Shown here: in pieces, positions 1 to 8,166 of the stretch | Layout of the letters: each line of letters begins with the position of its first letter | How positions within the stretch are numbered: the stretch's first letter is position 1 | IMG/VR virus record: IMGVR_UViG_3300035156_000187 | Location: 1-27,043 of that record | DNA from: a virus | Length of the DNA: 27,043 bases | Reading direction: 5' to 3' (one strand) | The notes under the pieces: model-generated | What the model was told of the DNA's origin: nothing | The model's input: only the letters and a program-made list of their open reading frames with translations | Databases searched by the model: none | Program-made: the position numbers and the translations under genes

Positions 1-1190
1 TAGATCTTTCTGCAATTGAAGCTTCCCAAAAGCAAACCCAAGCCGACCTGAAGGCTGTTGGCGACCAAATCAAGACTTACGCTGAGCGCACCGAGAAGGA
101 AATCAAAGCCTCCGGTGAAATGCAGGCTGAGACCCGGGGCAAGGTGGACGAGCTGCTGCTGAAGCAAGGCGAGCTTCAGGCTCGCATGCAGGACGCTGAG
201 CAAAAGCTGGTCAATGCCAACAAGCGTCATGATCCAGAAGTTCAGCAGTCTGCCGGCCAGCTCGTCGCTGCGAAAATGGCAGAAGAAGGCGTCAACAGCT
301 CTTTCCGCGGCTCCCGCCGTGTGACCGTGCCGCGAGCCGCAATCACTTCCGTGCCGACCTCCGGCGGCGCGCTGGTGCAGACCGAGCGCGTCGGCATCGT
401 TCTCGCGCCGCAGCGCCGCTTGACCATCCGCGATCTGGTTGCGCCTGGCACCACCGACAGCAACGCCATCGAGTACGTGCGTGAAACCGGCTTCACGAAT
501 AACGCCGCAATCGTCGGCGAAGGTCTGGCCAAGCCCTACAGCGACCTGAAGTTCGAGCTGCAGAACGCCAATGTGCGAACCATCGCGCACCTGTTCAAAG
601 GCAGCCGTCAGATCCTGGACGACGCTTCTGCGTTGCAGAGCTACATCGATGCCCGCGCGCGGTACGGCCTGCTGATGGCCGAGGAAGCGCAGCTGCTGTA
701 CGGCAACGGCACGGGCAACAACGTGAAGGGGATCATTCCTCAGGCCCAGATTTACGCAGCGCCTGCTGGCATCCAGGTGCAGGCGATTCAGCGTATCGAC
801 CGCATTCGTCTGGCGCTGCTGCAGGCGCAGTTGGCCGAGTTCCCGTCCACCGGCATCGTGCTGAATCCGATCGACTGGGCGGCCATCGAGCTGCTCAAGG
901 ACGGCGAAGGTCGCTACATCATTGGCAAGCCGCAAGAAGGCACCGCGGCGCGCTTGTGGAACCTGCCGGTCGTTGAAACCCAGGCCATTGTTCAGGACCA
1001 GTTCCTGGTGGGCGCATTCAGCCTGGCTGCGCAGATCTTTGACCGGATGGGTATCGAAGTGCTGGTCTCGACTGAGAACGCCGACGACTTCGAGAAAAAC
1101 ATGGTGACCATCCGCGCTGAAGAGCGCTTGGCCTTCTCTGTGTACCGCCCGGAAGCCTTCGTGACCGGTCCTCTGACCCCAGCGGCTTAA
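1..1190 (+). CDS. Major capsid protein, HK97 fold (5' end outside window)
   Basis: The reading frame is open from the left edge (first full codon at base 3), so the N-terminus lies outside the window. The first visible part (DLSAIEASQKQTQADLK, then the stretch from the Met at 120) is charged, Gln/Glu/Lys-rich and helical, like the scaffolding delta domain at the N-terminus of HK97-type capsid proteins. From about base 290 comes the folded shell domain, with the usual signs: an early basic segment, a SGGALVQTE stretch, YVRETGFTNNAAIVGEG, and the C-terminal run NMVTIRAEERLAFSVYRPEAF, which is very typical of the family end. The role is to build the icosahedral head. It starts the head-to-tail gene order that follows. 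The family call is secure from motif pattern; no cleavage site for the delta domain can be fixed by eye. Confidence 0.93.
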   Translation, partial: DLSAIEASQKQTQADLKAVGDQIKTYAERTEKEIKASGEMQAETRGKVDELLLKQGELQARMQDAEQKLVNANKRHDPEVQQSAGQLVAAKMAEEGVNSSFRGSRRVTVPRAAITSVPTSGGALVQTERVGIVLAPQRRLTIRDLVAPGTTDSNAIEYVRETGFTNNAAIVGEGLAKPYSDLKFELQNANVRTIAHLFKGSRQILDDASALQSYIDARARYGLLMAEEAQLLYGNGTGNNVKGIIPQAQIYAAPAGIQVQAIQRIDRIRLALLQAQLAEFPSTGIVLNPIDWAAIELLKDGEGRYIIGKPQEGTAARLWNLPVVETQAIVQDQFLVGAFSLAAQIFDRMGIEVLVSTENADDFEKNMVTIRAEERLAFSVYRPEAFVTGPLTPAA

Positions 1191-1245
1191 CCCTTCCCAC
1201 AGAGCGCCGCCCGCGGGCGGCCTCACTGATTCAGGAGAGACGAAC

Positions 1246-1728
1246 ATGGCACGTGCAAGCGCAAGCGATGCAACCAAAGGGGCTGCTACAGCCGCAAATA
1301 CGGCTTCTGCCCCGTCTGGTCAACAGACTTCAGCAGAAAGCACCAGCGCCACGGCCGTTGCGCCCGGCGTACAAGGTGGGACCGCAGTAGCAGATAGCGC
1401 TTCCGCGGCAGGCGCAGGGACCGGTCCGCTCCAGCCCACTGATCCGGCCAATGGCATTGGCAACACCGTGCAGGCTGGTCAACCGGCCTCCGGTGCCGCA
1501 GCAGCCGGCTCGACGATTACCCTCGACGCTGCTGCAGCGGCCGGTGACCAATTGCAGGCGGATGGCGCTGCTGAGGACGGCAACGAAATCATGATTTACC
1601 CGGTGCGTAGCTACCTGGACGGAAAAGAGATTCGCCGTGCTGGTGGTGAAGGCTACAAGTCGCCCAAGCATGACGCGGTGTCGCTGGTCGCTGCCGGCCT
1701 GGCTACCGACAGAAAGCCGAAGGCCTGA
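1246..1728 (+). CDS. Ala-rich small head-region protein
   Basis: 160 aa, starting at an ATG behind a good ribosome site (CAGGAGAG, 8 nt upstream). Residues 1-110 are low complexity, rich in Ala, Gly, Ser and Thr, and probably disordered. The last 45 residues (from IMIYPVRSYLDGKEIRR) form a compact conserved-looking segment ending in a region with KSPKHDAVSLVAAGLA. This short end resembles small proteins found between capsid and connector genes of many siphophages (DUF7210-like in pattern; not verified). It sits 55 nt after the capsid stop and 1 nt before the connector ATG, so it is in the head operon. A decoration or minor head role is inferred only from position. Confidence 0.7.
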   Translation: MARASASDATKGAATAANTASAPSGQQTSAESTSATAVAPGVQGGTAVADSASAAGAGTGPLQPTDPANGIGNTVQAGQPASGAAAAGSTITLDAAAAAGDQLQADGAAEDGNEIMIYPVRSYLDGKEIRRAGGEGYKSPKHDAVSLVAAGLATDRKPKA

Positions 1729-1729
1729 C

Positions 1730-2071
1730 ATGAACGTCATCCCGACCGATCAAGCGATGCAACATCTGCGGGCGGACGAGGATGACCGCGAGTACGTCGA
1801 GCTGCTGCTGACCGCCGCCGAGGACAGTGCCTCCCAGTTCATGAATCGGCGGTTCTATGCGGACTTGGATTCGCTGAGCGCCGCTGTGCTCGACGGCTCG
1901 GCCGGCCTTGATCCCGTGCTTATGAATGCATCGATCCGGGCGGCGTGTCTGCTGATCTTGGGGTCGCTCTATGCCAACCGGGAGGATTCGGCCAGCGGTG
2001 CTGCATTTAGTGAGTTGCCGATGGGCTCGCGGTCGTTGCTGACGCCTTACCGAATCGGCTGGGGGATTTGA
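1730..2071 (+). CDS. Head-tail connector, gp6-like
   Basis: 113 aa. The ATG at 1730 lies 1 nt after the preceding TGA. An upstream in-frame start at 1637 would run inside the previous gene and is not needed. The protein is helical (QAMQHLRADEDDREYVELLLTAAEDSA followed by FMNRRF, then a second helical pair SIRAACLLILGSLYANRE), the classical pattern of the HK97 gp6 / SPP1 gp15 adaptor ring that docks under the portal. It ends ...LLTPYRIGWGI, as many members do (a proline-tyrosine-arginine close to the C-terminus). Its stop overlaps the next start by one base, which indicates translational coupling. Function is from family pattern and gene order. Confidence 0.85.
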   Translation: MNVIPTDQAMQHLRADEDDREYVELLLTAAEDSASQFMNRRFYADLDSLSAAVLDGSAGLDPVLMNASIRAACLLILGSLYANREDSASGAAFSELPMGSRSLLTPYRIGWGI

Positions 2072-2403
2072 TGCGAGCAGGCAAGCTTCGACACCATGTA
2101 ATGCTTCAGCGCCCTGAGTATTCGCAAGATCCAGTGAGCGGAGACGTCATCCCATCATGGGTTGACGTCGGCAAGGTATGGGCCGGAATCGAGCCGCTGT
2201 CGGCTCGAGAGTTCATCGCCGCGGCAGCGGGTCACACTGAAGTCACTTCGCGTGTCGTGATTCGCTACCGCCCGGGCATAACCTCAGCCGTGCGGATCAT
2301 TCACGGCGGCAAGGTCTACAACATTCAGGGCGTGCTTGCCGATACGGAGAGCGGCCGCGATTACCTGACGCTTCCATGCAGTGAGGGCGTCAACGATGGT
2401 TGA
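2071..2403 (+). CDS. Phage head closure protein (SPP1 gp16 / HK97 gp7-like)
   Basis: 110 aa from the ATG at 2071; a TTG at 2068 is in frame but the TGATG overlap makes the ATG the natural start. The sequence begins MRAGKLRHHVMLQRPEYSQDPVSGDVIPSW, which is the hallmark opening of head-closure (phage head-tail joining) proteins, with a conserved later Trp (VGKVWAGIEPLSAREFI) and RYRPGITSAVRII...YNIQGV. The family forms a small beta-barrel ring that closes the connector after packaging. It overlaps the next gene by 8 nt. Confident from motif order and location. Confidence 0.9.
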   Translation: MRAGKLRHHVMLQRPEYSQDPVSGDVIPSWVDVGKVWAGIEPLSAREFIAAAAGHTEVTSRVVIRYRPGITSAVRIIHGGKVYNIQGVLADTESGRDYLTLPCSEGVNDG

Positions 2404-2881
2404 TACGGTGCAGTTCAGTCTGATCGGTATCGACTCGCTCGTCGCGAAGCTTGAAGCCGTCTCTTACGACGTCAAGCGCAAGGGTGGGCGTTCGGCTCTG
2501 CGCAAGGCTGCGCAGGTGCTCGCGGAAAAGGCCAAAGAGGGCGCGCAGAAGCTGGACGACGCGGCGACAGGTCGCTCGATCGCGAAGAACATCGCGCTGC
2601 GTTGGAATGGCCGGCTGTTCAAAGCATCGGGCGATCTAGGGTTTCGCGTTGGCGTTCTTCACGGTGCCAAAATCGCCAAAAAGGGCAACCCTGACGAAGG
2701 GGAGTCTGGACCTACACCGCACTGGCGTTTCTTTGAGTTCGGTACCGCCAATATGGCGGCCAATCCATTCATGCGCAAGGCGCTGGCTGACAACATCAGT
2801 CTGGCCACGAGCACGTTCATCACTGAATACGAAAAGGCCATCGACCGGGCGATCCGGCGCGCGGCGAAGGCGGCCAAATGA
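2396..2881 (+). CDS. HK97 gp10-like head-tail / tail completion protein
   Basis: 161 aa. The ATG at 2396 is chosen because GAGGG lies 8 nt before it and the protein then opens directly with VDTVQFSLIGIDSLVAKLEAV. A GTG at 2381 is in frame but less likely. The body shows the gp10 pattern: an N-terminal helix, a basic helix (RKGGRSALRKAAQVLAEKAKEGAQ), a beta region (FRVGVLHG), and the motif HWRFFEFGTANMAANPFMRKAL, the diagnostic part of the family. The C-terminus is basic (RAIRRAAKAAK). Four bases overlap the next gene (ATGA). It acts in the neck, joining tail to head. Confidence 0.88.
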   Translation: MVDTVQFSLIGIDSLVAKLEAVSYDVKRKGGRSALRKAAQVLAEKAKEGAQKLDDAATGRSIAKNIALRWNGRLFKASGDLGFRVGVLHGAKIAKKGNPDEGESGPTPHWRFFEFGTANMAANPFMRKALADNISLATSTFITEYEKAIDRAIRRAAKAAK

Positions 2882-3246
2882 AATACCCACCCATTTTCCA
2901 AGTGGCGGCGGCCGATCCTGCTGTAACAGCTCTCATCGGGCAAAACCCGGTCAGGCTTTATCTATTCGGCATGGCGCCGGATAAACCCGCTGGGACCTAC
3001 TGCGTGTGGCAGGTCATCAACGGCAGCCCGGAAAACTATCTCGCGGGGCGCCCCGATGTCGAGGCCTACGGCCTGCAGGTTGATGTATACGCCTCCACTG
3101 CCGCGGCTGCTCGAGCAGCAGGTCAGGCCATCGAGTATGCAATCGAATTGGTCGCGCGGGTGACCAGCTACAACGGCGAAACCCGCGACACCGAGACGAT
3201 GCTCTACCGCTACAGCTTCGACGTCGACTGGATCGTCCAGCGATAA
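2878..3246 (+). CDS. DUF3168-like tail terminator protein
   Basis: 122 aa, starting in an ATGA overlap with the preceding gene. The opening MKYPPIFQVAAADPAVTALIG and the middle section (PAGTYCVWQVINGSPENYL..., EAYGLQVDVYASTAAAARAAGQAI) match the DUF3168 / lambda gpU type of tail-completion protein, which caps the tail tube end and ends tail polymerisation. It is the last gene of the head-neck group; an intrinsic-terminator hairpin follows within 20 nt. The family call rests on pattern and exact placement before the tail tube gene. Confidence 0.82.
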   Translation: MKYPPIFQVAAADPAVTALIGQNPVRLYLFGMAPDKPAGTYCVWQVINGSPENYLAGRPDVEAYGLQVDVYASTAAAARAAGQAIEYAIELVARVTSYNGETRDTETMLYRYSFDVDWIVQR

Positions 3247-3263
3247 CCGAATAAACCAAACCG

Positions 3264-3286
3264 GCCCGCTACCAGCGGGTTTTTTT
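3264..3286 (+). terminator. Intrinsic terminator-like hairpin before the tail tube gene
   Basis: CCCGCT-ACCA-AGCGGG-type stem-loop followed by seven T. It lies between the neck genes and the tail tube gene, both rightward. It is the first of five such hairpins within the late region. Confidence 0.8.
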
Positions 3287-3309
3287 GTGCCCGACATTTG
3301 GAGATCACC

Positions 3310-4041
3310 ATGTCGATTCTGTCCCAAGGAACCCAGATTTACGCCCTGGTGCCGAGTGCCGCCAACCCAGCCGCTTTCGAAATTCTCGAAATTGAATGCG
3401 CTACGGCATTTAGCCCGGGCGGTAACCCTGCTGATCAGATCGAGGTTACCTGTCTGAGCGACAAGGTACGACGCTACATGCGCGGCCTGCGTACCCCTGG
3501 TCAAGCCTCGTTAACTCTCAATGCGGATCCCCGCAACGCATCGCACGTCAGGCTGCACCAGCTCTCCGAAGACGACTCGATCGAGAGCATTCACTGGGCA
3601 GTGGGTTGGTCAGACGGCCTGGACATCGCGCCAACAGTCGGAGCGGCGGGAGCGCTGGCGGCGCTGAGTCTTGCCAATGGGGGCAATGGCTACACCTCGG
3701 CCCCAGCAGTTGCCTTCACCGGGGGCAGCGGTAATGGTGCCGCGGCAACCGCGCAGATCGCGGGCGGGAAGGTCACTGGCTTCACTATCACGAACGCTGG
3801 CACGGGCTACACCTCCGCTCCGAACGTGACCCTCACAGGCGGCGCTGGCGCCGGTGCTGTCGCGGCTGCTGTGGTCGGCGAAGACGATGATTTCGTGCTG
3901 CCGAGTACTCGCACCTGGTTCATCTTTGACGGCTACGTGTCGGATTTCCCCTTCGACTTCGCCGGCAACGCTGTGGTGACCACCGCCGCAACCATCCAGC
4001 GCTCCGGTGGCTCTGCCTGGATTCGTAAGGTATCCGCATAA
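3310..4041 (+). CDS. Major tail tube protein with inserted beta-repeat pair
   Basis: 243 aa. The ATG at 3310 is preceded by GGAGATCACC; a TTG at 3298 is in frame but would place the ribosome site inside the gene. Residues 1-110 ([15 protein letters not shown], then CATAFSPGG...[30 protein letters not shown]) and 192-243 ([31 protein letters not shown]) form a split siphophage tail tube domain of the gpV/TP901 type. Between them, residues about 112-190 hold two Gly/Ala-rich repeats, each with GxGYTSAPxVxxTGG. The insert probably sits in a loop on the tube outside. The gene overlaps the next one by one base (TAATG). Confidence 0.88.
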   Translation: MSILSQGTQIYALVPSAANPAAFEILEIECATAFSPGGNPADQIEVTCLSDKVRRYMRGLRTPGQASLTLNADPRNASHVRLHQLSEDDSIESIHWAVGWSDGLDIAPTVGAAGALAALSLANGGNGYTSAPAVAFTGGSGNGAAATAQIAGGKVTGFTITNAGTGYTSAPNVTLTGGAGAGAVAAAVVGEDDDFVLPSTRTWFIFDGYVSDFPFDFAGNAVVTTAATIQRSGGSAWIRKVSA

Positions 4042-4397
4042 TGGATCTGAGCATCGAGAGTCTTAAGAAATCCAAAGCGTTCACCTCCCGCCCGGTCGAA
4101 AAAACCATTGAATGGGAAAATGCCGGGAAGAAGCACAAGTTCATCACCTACGTTCGACCGTTGTCTTACCAGACCGCGGTTGGCGACATCAGCGCGCGGA
4201 ACGGGGTAGATCCTCTCGCTGCGCGCATCGCCTCCAGCATCTGCGATAAGGATGGCGCACCGGTCTTCACCGTTGCGGACCTGACCGGACAGAACGATCC
4301 GGAGCGTGGCGCGCTGGATCCGTTGCTTACGCAGCTGCTGCTAATTGCGATAAGTGAGGTTCAGAACCTGGGAAAGACACCGGCCTCGACGAAGTAG
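4041..4397 (+). CDS. G: Tail assembly chaperone, gpG-like
   Basis: 118 aa when read without frameshift. It begins [14 protein letters not shown] and has the length and position of lambda gpG, between tail tube and tape measure. Near its 3' end the frame passes through GGGAAAG at 4370-4376, the same heptamer that lambda uses for the G-T slip. After it, the zero frame ends within 7 codons (TPASTK then TAG). The chaperone coats the tape measure protein during tail assembly and is not in the virion. Assignment is by position, the slippery site and general sequence style (TYVRPLSYQTAVGDISAR); strong. Confidence 0.88.
   Translation: MDLSIESLKKSKAFTSRPVEKTIEWENAGKKHKFITYVRPLSYQTAVGDISARNGVDPLAARIASSICDKDGAPVFTVADLTGQNDPERGALDPLLTQLLLIAISEVQNLGKTPASTK
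4370..4376 (+). promoter_or_regulatory. Programmed -1 frameshift slippery heptamer
   Basis: GGGAAAG positioned as G GGA AAG in the gpG frame, fitting X XXY YYZ. Slippage by -1 gives GGG AAA then GAC, opening the downstream frame through to 4678. The heptamer is identical to the lambda G-T site. Confidence 0.9.
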
Positions 4398-4678
4398 ACG
4401 AAATTTGGTGCGAGCTCGTGATGAATGGAATCGGTGGCCGCACCATTGCCGAGGCGCAGGCCAACATGACCTTTCCCGAGTTCATGGTGTGGTGCAAGTT
4501 TCGCGGCAAGCGGGGCTCGCTGAATCAGGGCATGCGGATCGAAGCGGCCGTGGCTCGATTGGCCTCGTTCTATGGCAACAGCCGCGCTGGCAAGAAAGTT
4601 TTCAGTATTGAAGATTTCGCGCCGCACATGGATGAGCCCCCACTAAGCCTGGATCAGGCAATGGCGACATGGGCCTGA
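4376..4678 (+). CDS. T: gpT-like extension of the G-T tail chaperone fusion
   Basis: After a -1 slip at 4370-4376, translation continues DTGLDEVDEIWCELVMNGIG and on to AMATWA, adding about 100 residues to 112 residues of gpG (about 212 aa in all). The frame is open before the in-frame ATG at 4418, as expected for a frameshift product and not an independent gene. The body contains RTIAEAQANMTFPEFMVWCKFRGKRG, followed by an Arg/Ala helical segment and FAPHMDEPPLSLDQAM, typical of gpT-type domains that recruit tail tube subunits to the chaperone-coated tape measure. Coordinates give only the extension; the full fusion is 4041-4678. Confidence 0.87.
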   Translation, partial: DTGLDEVDEIWCELVMNGIGGRTIAEAQANMTFPEFMVWCKFRGKRGSLNQGMRIEAAVARLASFYGNSRAGKKVFSIEDFAPHMDEPPLSLDQAMATWA

Positions 4679-4737
4679 ACAAACATCGACAAATGGATTG
4701 TTTGGTATGCTTGCGCGAGTCAATGGAGGGAATACTG

Positions 4738-5544
4738 ATGCGCAAGGTTTTTGTGTTGGTCGTTGCAGCTTTGATGCTTTCCGGATGCGGTGAGCCAAAG
4801 CTTGATGGTAGCTCGGAAGACGCGATGAAGACTTCAGTGCAGAAAGTCTCTGAAAGTCTTTCAGCTGATAAACGGGCTCAGTTTGAAAGTGATCTCAAGC
4901 TAGTACTTCTGAGCGGGCTAGATTTCAATGCAGTTCTCCGTGGAGAGAAGTCCACCTCGGACACCACAAAGGCGTTGTTGGCGGACCTCAACGGGAAGAC
5001 TGCGGAGCAGGTGGCAGCGGCAGCGACCTCTATCCGGATTGAGCGAGAGCGTCGGGAGCGGGAGCAAGCCGTGCTGGAGATCGAAGAACTCCAAAAAAAG
5101 GAAGCGGCATCATCTGCGTCTAAACAGCAGTTGTCAGCTTTCACAGTGCCAAAGTCGCGGTTCTATTTGGAGGAGGAGAAGTACTCATATCGTCCGAAGC
5201 CGGTGATCGAGATTACGGTTAAAAATGGTACGCAGTCGGCTGTCTCAAGGGCTTATTTTAAAGGAACGCTAGCGTCCCCAGGCAGATCAATTCCTTGGAT
5301 AGTTGAAGACTTCAACTACGAAATAAGCGGCGGTCTCGAGCCGGGAGAACAGCAGACTTGGAGCTTGTTGCCAAACCAATTCGGGCCATGGGGAAAGGTC
5401 GATCCTCCGAAAGATGCTGTGTTCACGGTAGAGGTCGTCCGTCTTGACGGCCCGGACAAAAAGGCTTTATTCGATTCTGAGGGATTCTCAGAATCTAGCA
5501 AGGCCCGCTTGAAGTTATTGAAAAAGCAATATTCGAAGCTCTAA
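4738..5544 (+). CDS. DUF6694-like lipoprotein, cargo gene inside the tail module
   Basis: 268 aa; ATG at 4738 with GGAGGG 7 nt upstream. The first 17 residues are a lipoprotein signal peptide: MRK, a hydrophobic core VFVLVVAALM, then lipobox LSGC with Cys17. The residue after Cys is Gly, so outer-membrane sorting is likely. Residues 25-90 resemble DUF6694 lipoproteins (LDGSSEDAMKTSVQKVSESL...FESDLKLVLLSG). Next come a charged coiled coil (about 95-130, RIERERREREQAVLEIEELQ) and a beta-rich C-terminal part with ITVKNGTQSAVSRAYFKGTL, a pattern seen in periplasmic surface-protein domains. GC and codon use are clearly lower than in flanking phage genes. It separates the G-T gene from the tape measure and has its own terminator. 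It is probably a lysogenic-conversion gene; function unknown. Confidence 0.8.
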   Translation: MRKVFVLVVAALMLSGCGEPKLDGSSEDAMKTSVQKVSESLSADKRAQFESDLKLVLLSGLDFNAVLRGEKSTSDTTKALLADLNGKTAEQVAAAATSIRIERERREREQAVLEIEELQKKEAASSASKQQLSAFTVPKSRFYLEEEKYSYRPKPVIEITVKNGTQSAVSRAYFKGTLASPGRSIPWIVEDFNYEISGGLEPGEQQTWSLLPNQFGPWGKVDPPKDAVFTVEVVRLDGPDKKALFDSEGFSESSKARLKLLKKQYSKL

Positions 5545-5554
5545 TAATTGTTAA

Positions 5555-5576
5555 ACCCGCTACGGCGGGTTTTTTT
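5555..5576 (+). terminator. Intrinsic terminator after the lipoprotein gene
   Basis: ACCCGC-TACG-GCGGGT stem with a tetraloop, running directly into T7. It ends 16 nt before the tape measure ATG. Confidence 0.85.
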
Positions 5577-5592
5577 ATGCCTGGAGGAAAGC

Positions 5593-8166
5593 ATGGCAGG
5601 TTCGCTGGGCACCTTGACTCTTGACCTCGTAGCCAAAATTGGCAGCTACACGGGCCCGCTCGACAAGGCGAGTCAGGAGACCAAAAAACGTAACGCCGAG
5701 ATTGCTAAGTCGTTCGACAACCTTGCGAAAGGCGTGGGCGCTTCTATCGGTGCTATTCCTGCAATACTGACTGCTTTGGTTATTTCTTCAGCAGACTCAG
5801 CGAAAGAAATCGCTAACCTGTCTGCACTAGCGGGCCTTGGCACTACCGAGTTTCAGAAGCTCGCTGCCGGAGCGCGAAGCGTGGGGATTGACCAAGACAA
5901 GCTTGGCGACATTTTCAAGGATACGAACGATAAGCTGGGTGATTTCATCAACACCGGCGGCGGTGCGCTCAAAGATTTTTTCACTAACATCGCTCCGATG
6001 GTTGGTGTCACGGCGGACCAGTTCAAAAAGCTGAACAGTAAGGACGCACTTGCGCTGTATGTAACCAGCCTCGAGAAGGCAAACGTCAGCCAGGCGGAAA
6101 TGACCTTCTACATGGAGGCCATCGCCAGCGACTCCACAGCCTTGGTTCCGCTGCTCCGGAATAACGCGAAAGGTTTTGATGAACTCGGCGAGTCTGCAGC
6201 AGCAACCGGCGTAATACTCAGCACCAGTACCATAGCTTCTGCGAAGCAGTTCGGCATTGAGCTTCAAGGCGTGGAACTGTATTTGTCCTCGGCGAAAACG
6301 CAGTTAGCTGCAGAGTTTTTGCCCCTGCTGGTGCAGTTCAGCAAGGATGTTAACCAAGCGACGAAGGATGCCGGCGGCCTGGGGCCTGCTGTGAAAAAGA
6401 GCGCGGCAGAAGCTGTTGAGGCAATTGCTTTTATTGTTGATGCCGGAAACGGTGTTGGTCGGGTTTTTAAAATAATCTCGGCAGAGTTCGACGGTCTTGT
6501 TTCAAGCGCCGCTGGCAGCATCATCGCTGGCGTTTACCAGACATTAACCCTTCTCAATAAATTGCCGGGAGTAGACCTAAGCTCCCAGCTTGGCGACCTT
6601 GAAAAAAACTACAATGATCAAGTAGCGGCAGCGACAGACGCCACGAACAGGATGCGCTCCGCGCTCGAAACGCCACTGGCGGGTTCTGCATTCGTTGATT
6701 ATTACAGTAAAGCGAACGCCGCCGCGGAGCAGCTCTATCGAACCCAGCAACGCAACCAGCATCAGGGCGTGGGGGAAGGCGCAGGTAGTGGCGTGGACCC
6801 CGCTGCGATCGCTGCGAAGGCGGCAGCAGAGAAGAAAGCGGCCAGCGATGCCGCCGCCGCGGCGAAGAAGATACAGGACACTTTTAAGTCCACCGAAACG
6901 GACTACGAGCGCCAGATCGAGCTGATCAACACCACCACCGATAAGCGGAAGGACGCCACTGAGGTGGCGAAGCTCGGGTTCGAGATTGAGTCAGGCAAGT
7001 TGGTCGGCATCAACGATCAACAGCAGGAGCGGCTAAACAAGCTGGCTGCAGAGCTCGATTCGCTCAACAAAATCAAGAAGGCCAACGAAGACGCCGCCAA
7101 ACTTGCTGCGTTCAGCGCAAACATCGACCGGGGTAACCAGGACGCTCAGGACGGCTTAGATCAGGATCTAGCTGGTGCTGGCCGAGGCGACAAGTATAAG
7201 GATCGACTGAAGCAGTTCCTGACCATCCGGCAAGACTTCAACGCGCAAATGCGTGATTTGCAGGAGCAGCAGAATAGCGGCGAGATCAGTGATGAGCTCT
7301 ACCAGCAAGAACAGCAGAAGCTCGAGAAATCTTTAGAAAGTCGCTTGGAGAGCCAGCAGAATTACTACGACCAAGTTGATGAAGCGCAAAGCGAATGGAT
7401 GGATGGCGTAACGTCCGCGTGGGAGAACTATGCAAATGCCGCGCAAAACTACACGCAGATGGCAGCAGACCTTACATCCAGCACGCTTAGCAACGCGAGC
7501 AGCGGCCTGAGCACCTTCCTTTCTGATGTTGCCACTGGCTCAGAGGATGCTGGTGACGCTTTAGGTGACATGGTCAGCGGTTTCGCGAAATCCACAATCA
7601 AGGCCTTGGCTGACTTGGCGTCGCAGTGGCTCGTTTACCAAGCGGTGCAGTTGGTCGTCGGGAAAACCGGTCAGTCATCTGCGGCGATCGGGATGATTGC
7701 CAACGCACAGGCGGCATCGTTTGCTGCTCAGGTGAATGCTTACGCCTCCACCGCGGCGATTCCTATCTTCGGTCCTGCCCTAGCTCCCGCTGCTGCGTTG
7801 ACTGCTGCTGCTGCCACCGCTCCAATGGTCGCCGGCGTTGCTTCGGCGGCGCTCTCGGGGATGGCGCACGACGGTATCGACTCGGTACCTGAGACGGGCA
7901 CTTGGCTGCTCCAGAAAGGCGAGCGCGTTACCACCGCTGAGACCAGCGCGAAACTGGACCAGACCCTGAGCAATATCCAGGGCAGCAACTCCGGTGGAAA
8001 CATCGAGTTCCACGCGCCGGTGACTGTTCAGGCCCAGCCGGGCATGAGCGATCAGGAGGCTCGCAACCAGGGCAACGCTATCAGCGACGCGATTGAGCAG
8101 CGCATGGGCCAATTCCTTGACCGCGAAATGCGTCAGGGCGGGCGACTCTGGAGGCGAAATGGCTGA
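5593..8166 (+). CDS. H: Tail tape measure protein
   Basis: 857 aa from the ATG at 5593, chosen for the GGAGG 7 nt upstream; an earlier in-frame TTG at 5548 overlaps the terminator. The start MAGSLGTLTLDLVAKIGSYTGPLDKA is the standard opening of lambda-type tape measures. A hydrophobic segment lies near residues 45-65 (GASIGAIPAILTALVISSA). Long Gln/Glu/Lys/Ala-rich coiled coils occupy roughly 400-640, and a hydrophobic Ala-rich stretch lies near 700-765. The C-terminal signature is HDGIDSVPETGTWLLQKGERV. The protein sets tail length and is ejected during DNA entry. No lysozyme or peptidase domain is visible. Its TGA overlaps the next start by 8 nt. Confidence 0.95.
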   Translation: MAGSLGTLTLDLVAKIGSYTGPLDKASQETKKRNAEIAKSFDNLAKGVGASIGAIPAILTALVISSADSAKEIANLSALAGLGTTEFQKLAAGARSVGIDQDKLGDIFKDTNDKLGDFINTGGGALKDFFTNIAPMVGVTADQFKKLNSKDALALYVTSLEKANVSQAEMTFYMEAIASDSTALVPLLRNNAKGFDELGESAAATGVILSTSTIASAKQFGIELQGVELYLSSAKTQLAAEFLPLLVQFSKDVNQATKDAGGLGPAVKKSAAEAVEAIAFIVDAGNGVGRVFKIISAEFDGLVSSAAGSIIAGVYQTLTLLNKLPGVDLSSQLGDLEKNYNDQVAAATDATNRMRSALETPLAGSAFVDYYSKANAAAEQLYRTQQRNQHQGVGEGAGSGVDPAAIAAKAAAEKKAASDAAAAAKKIQDTFKSTETDYERQIELINTTTDKRKDATEVAKLGFEIESGKLVGINDQQQERLNKLAAELDSLNKIKKANEDAAKLAAFSANIDRGNQDAQDGLDQDLAGAGRGDKYKDRLKQFLTIRQDFNAQMRDLQEQQNSGEISDELYQQEQQKLEKSLESRLESQQNYYDQVDEAQSEWMDGVTSAWENYANAAQNYTQMAADLTSSTLSNASSGLSTFLSDVATGSEDAGDALGDMVSGFAKSTIKALADLASQWLVYQAVQLVVGKTGQSSAAIGMIANAQAASFAAQVNAYASTAAIPIFGPALAPAAALTAAAATAPMVAGVASAALSGMAHDGIDSVPETGTWLLQKGERVTTAETSAKLDQTLSNIQGSNSGGNIEFHAPVTVQAQPGMSDQEARNQGNAISDAIEQRMGQFLDREMRQGGRLWRRNG

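Noticed and set aside
4683-4711. Promoter for the lipoprotein gene (TATGCT at 4706)
   Set aside because: No acceptable -35 at 16-18 bases upstream; too weak to annotate.
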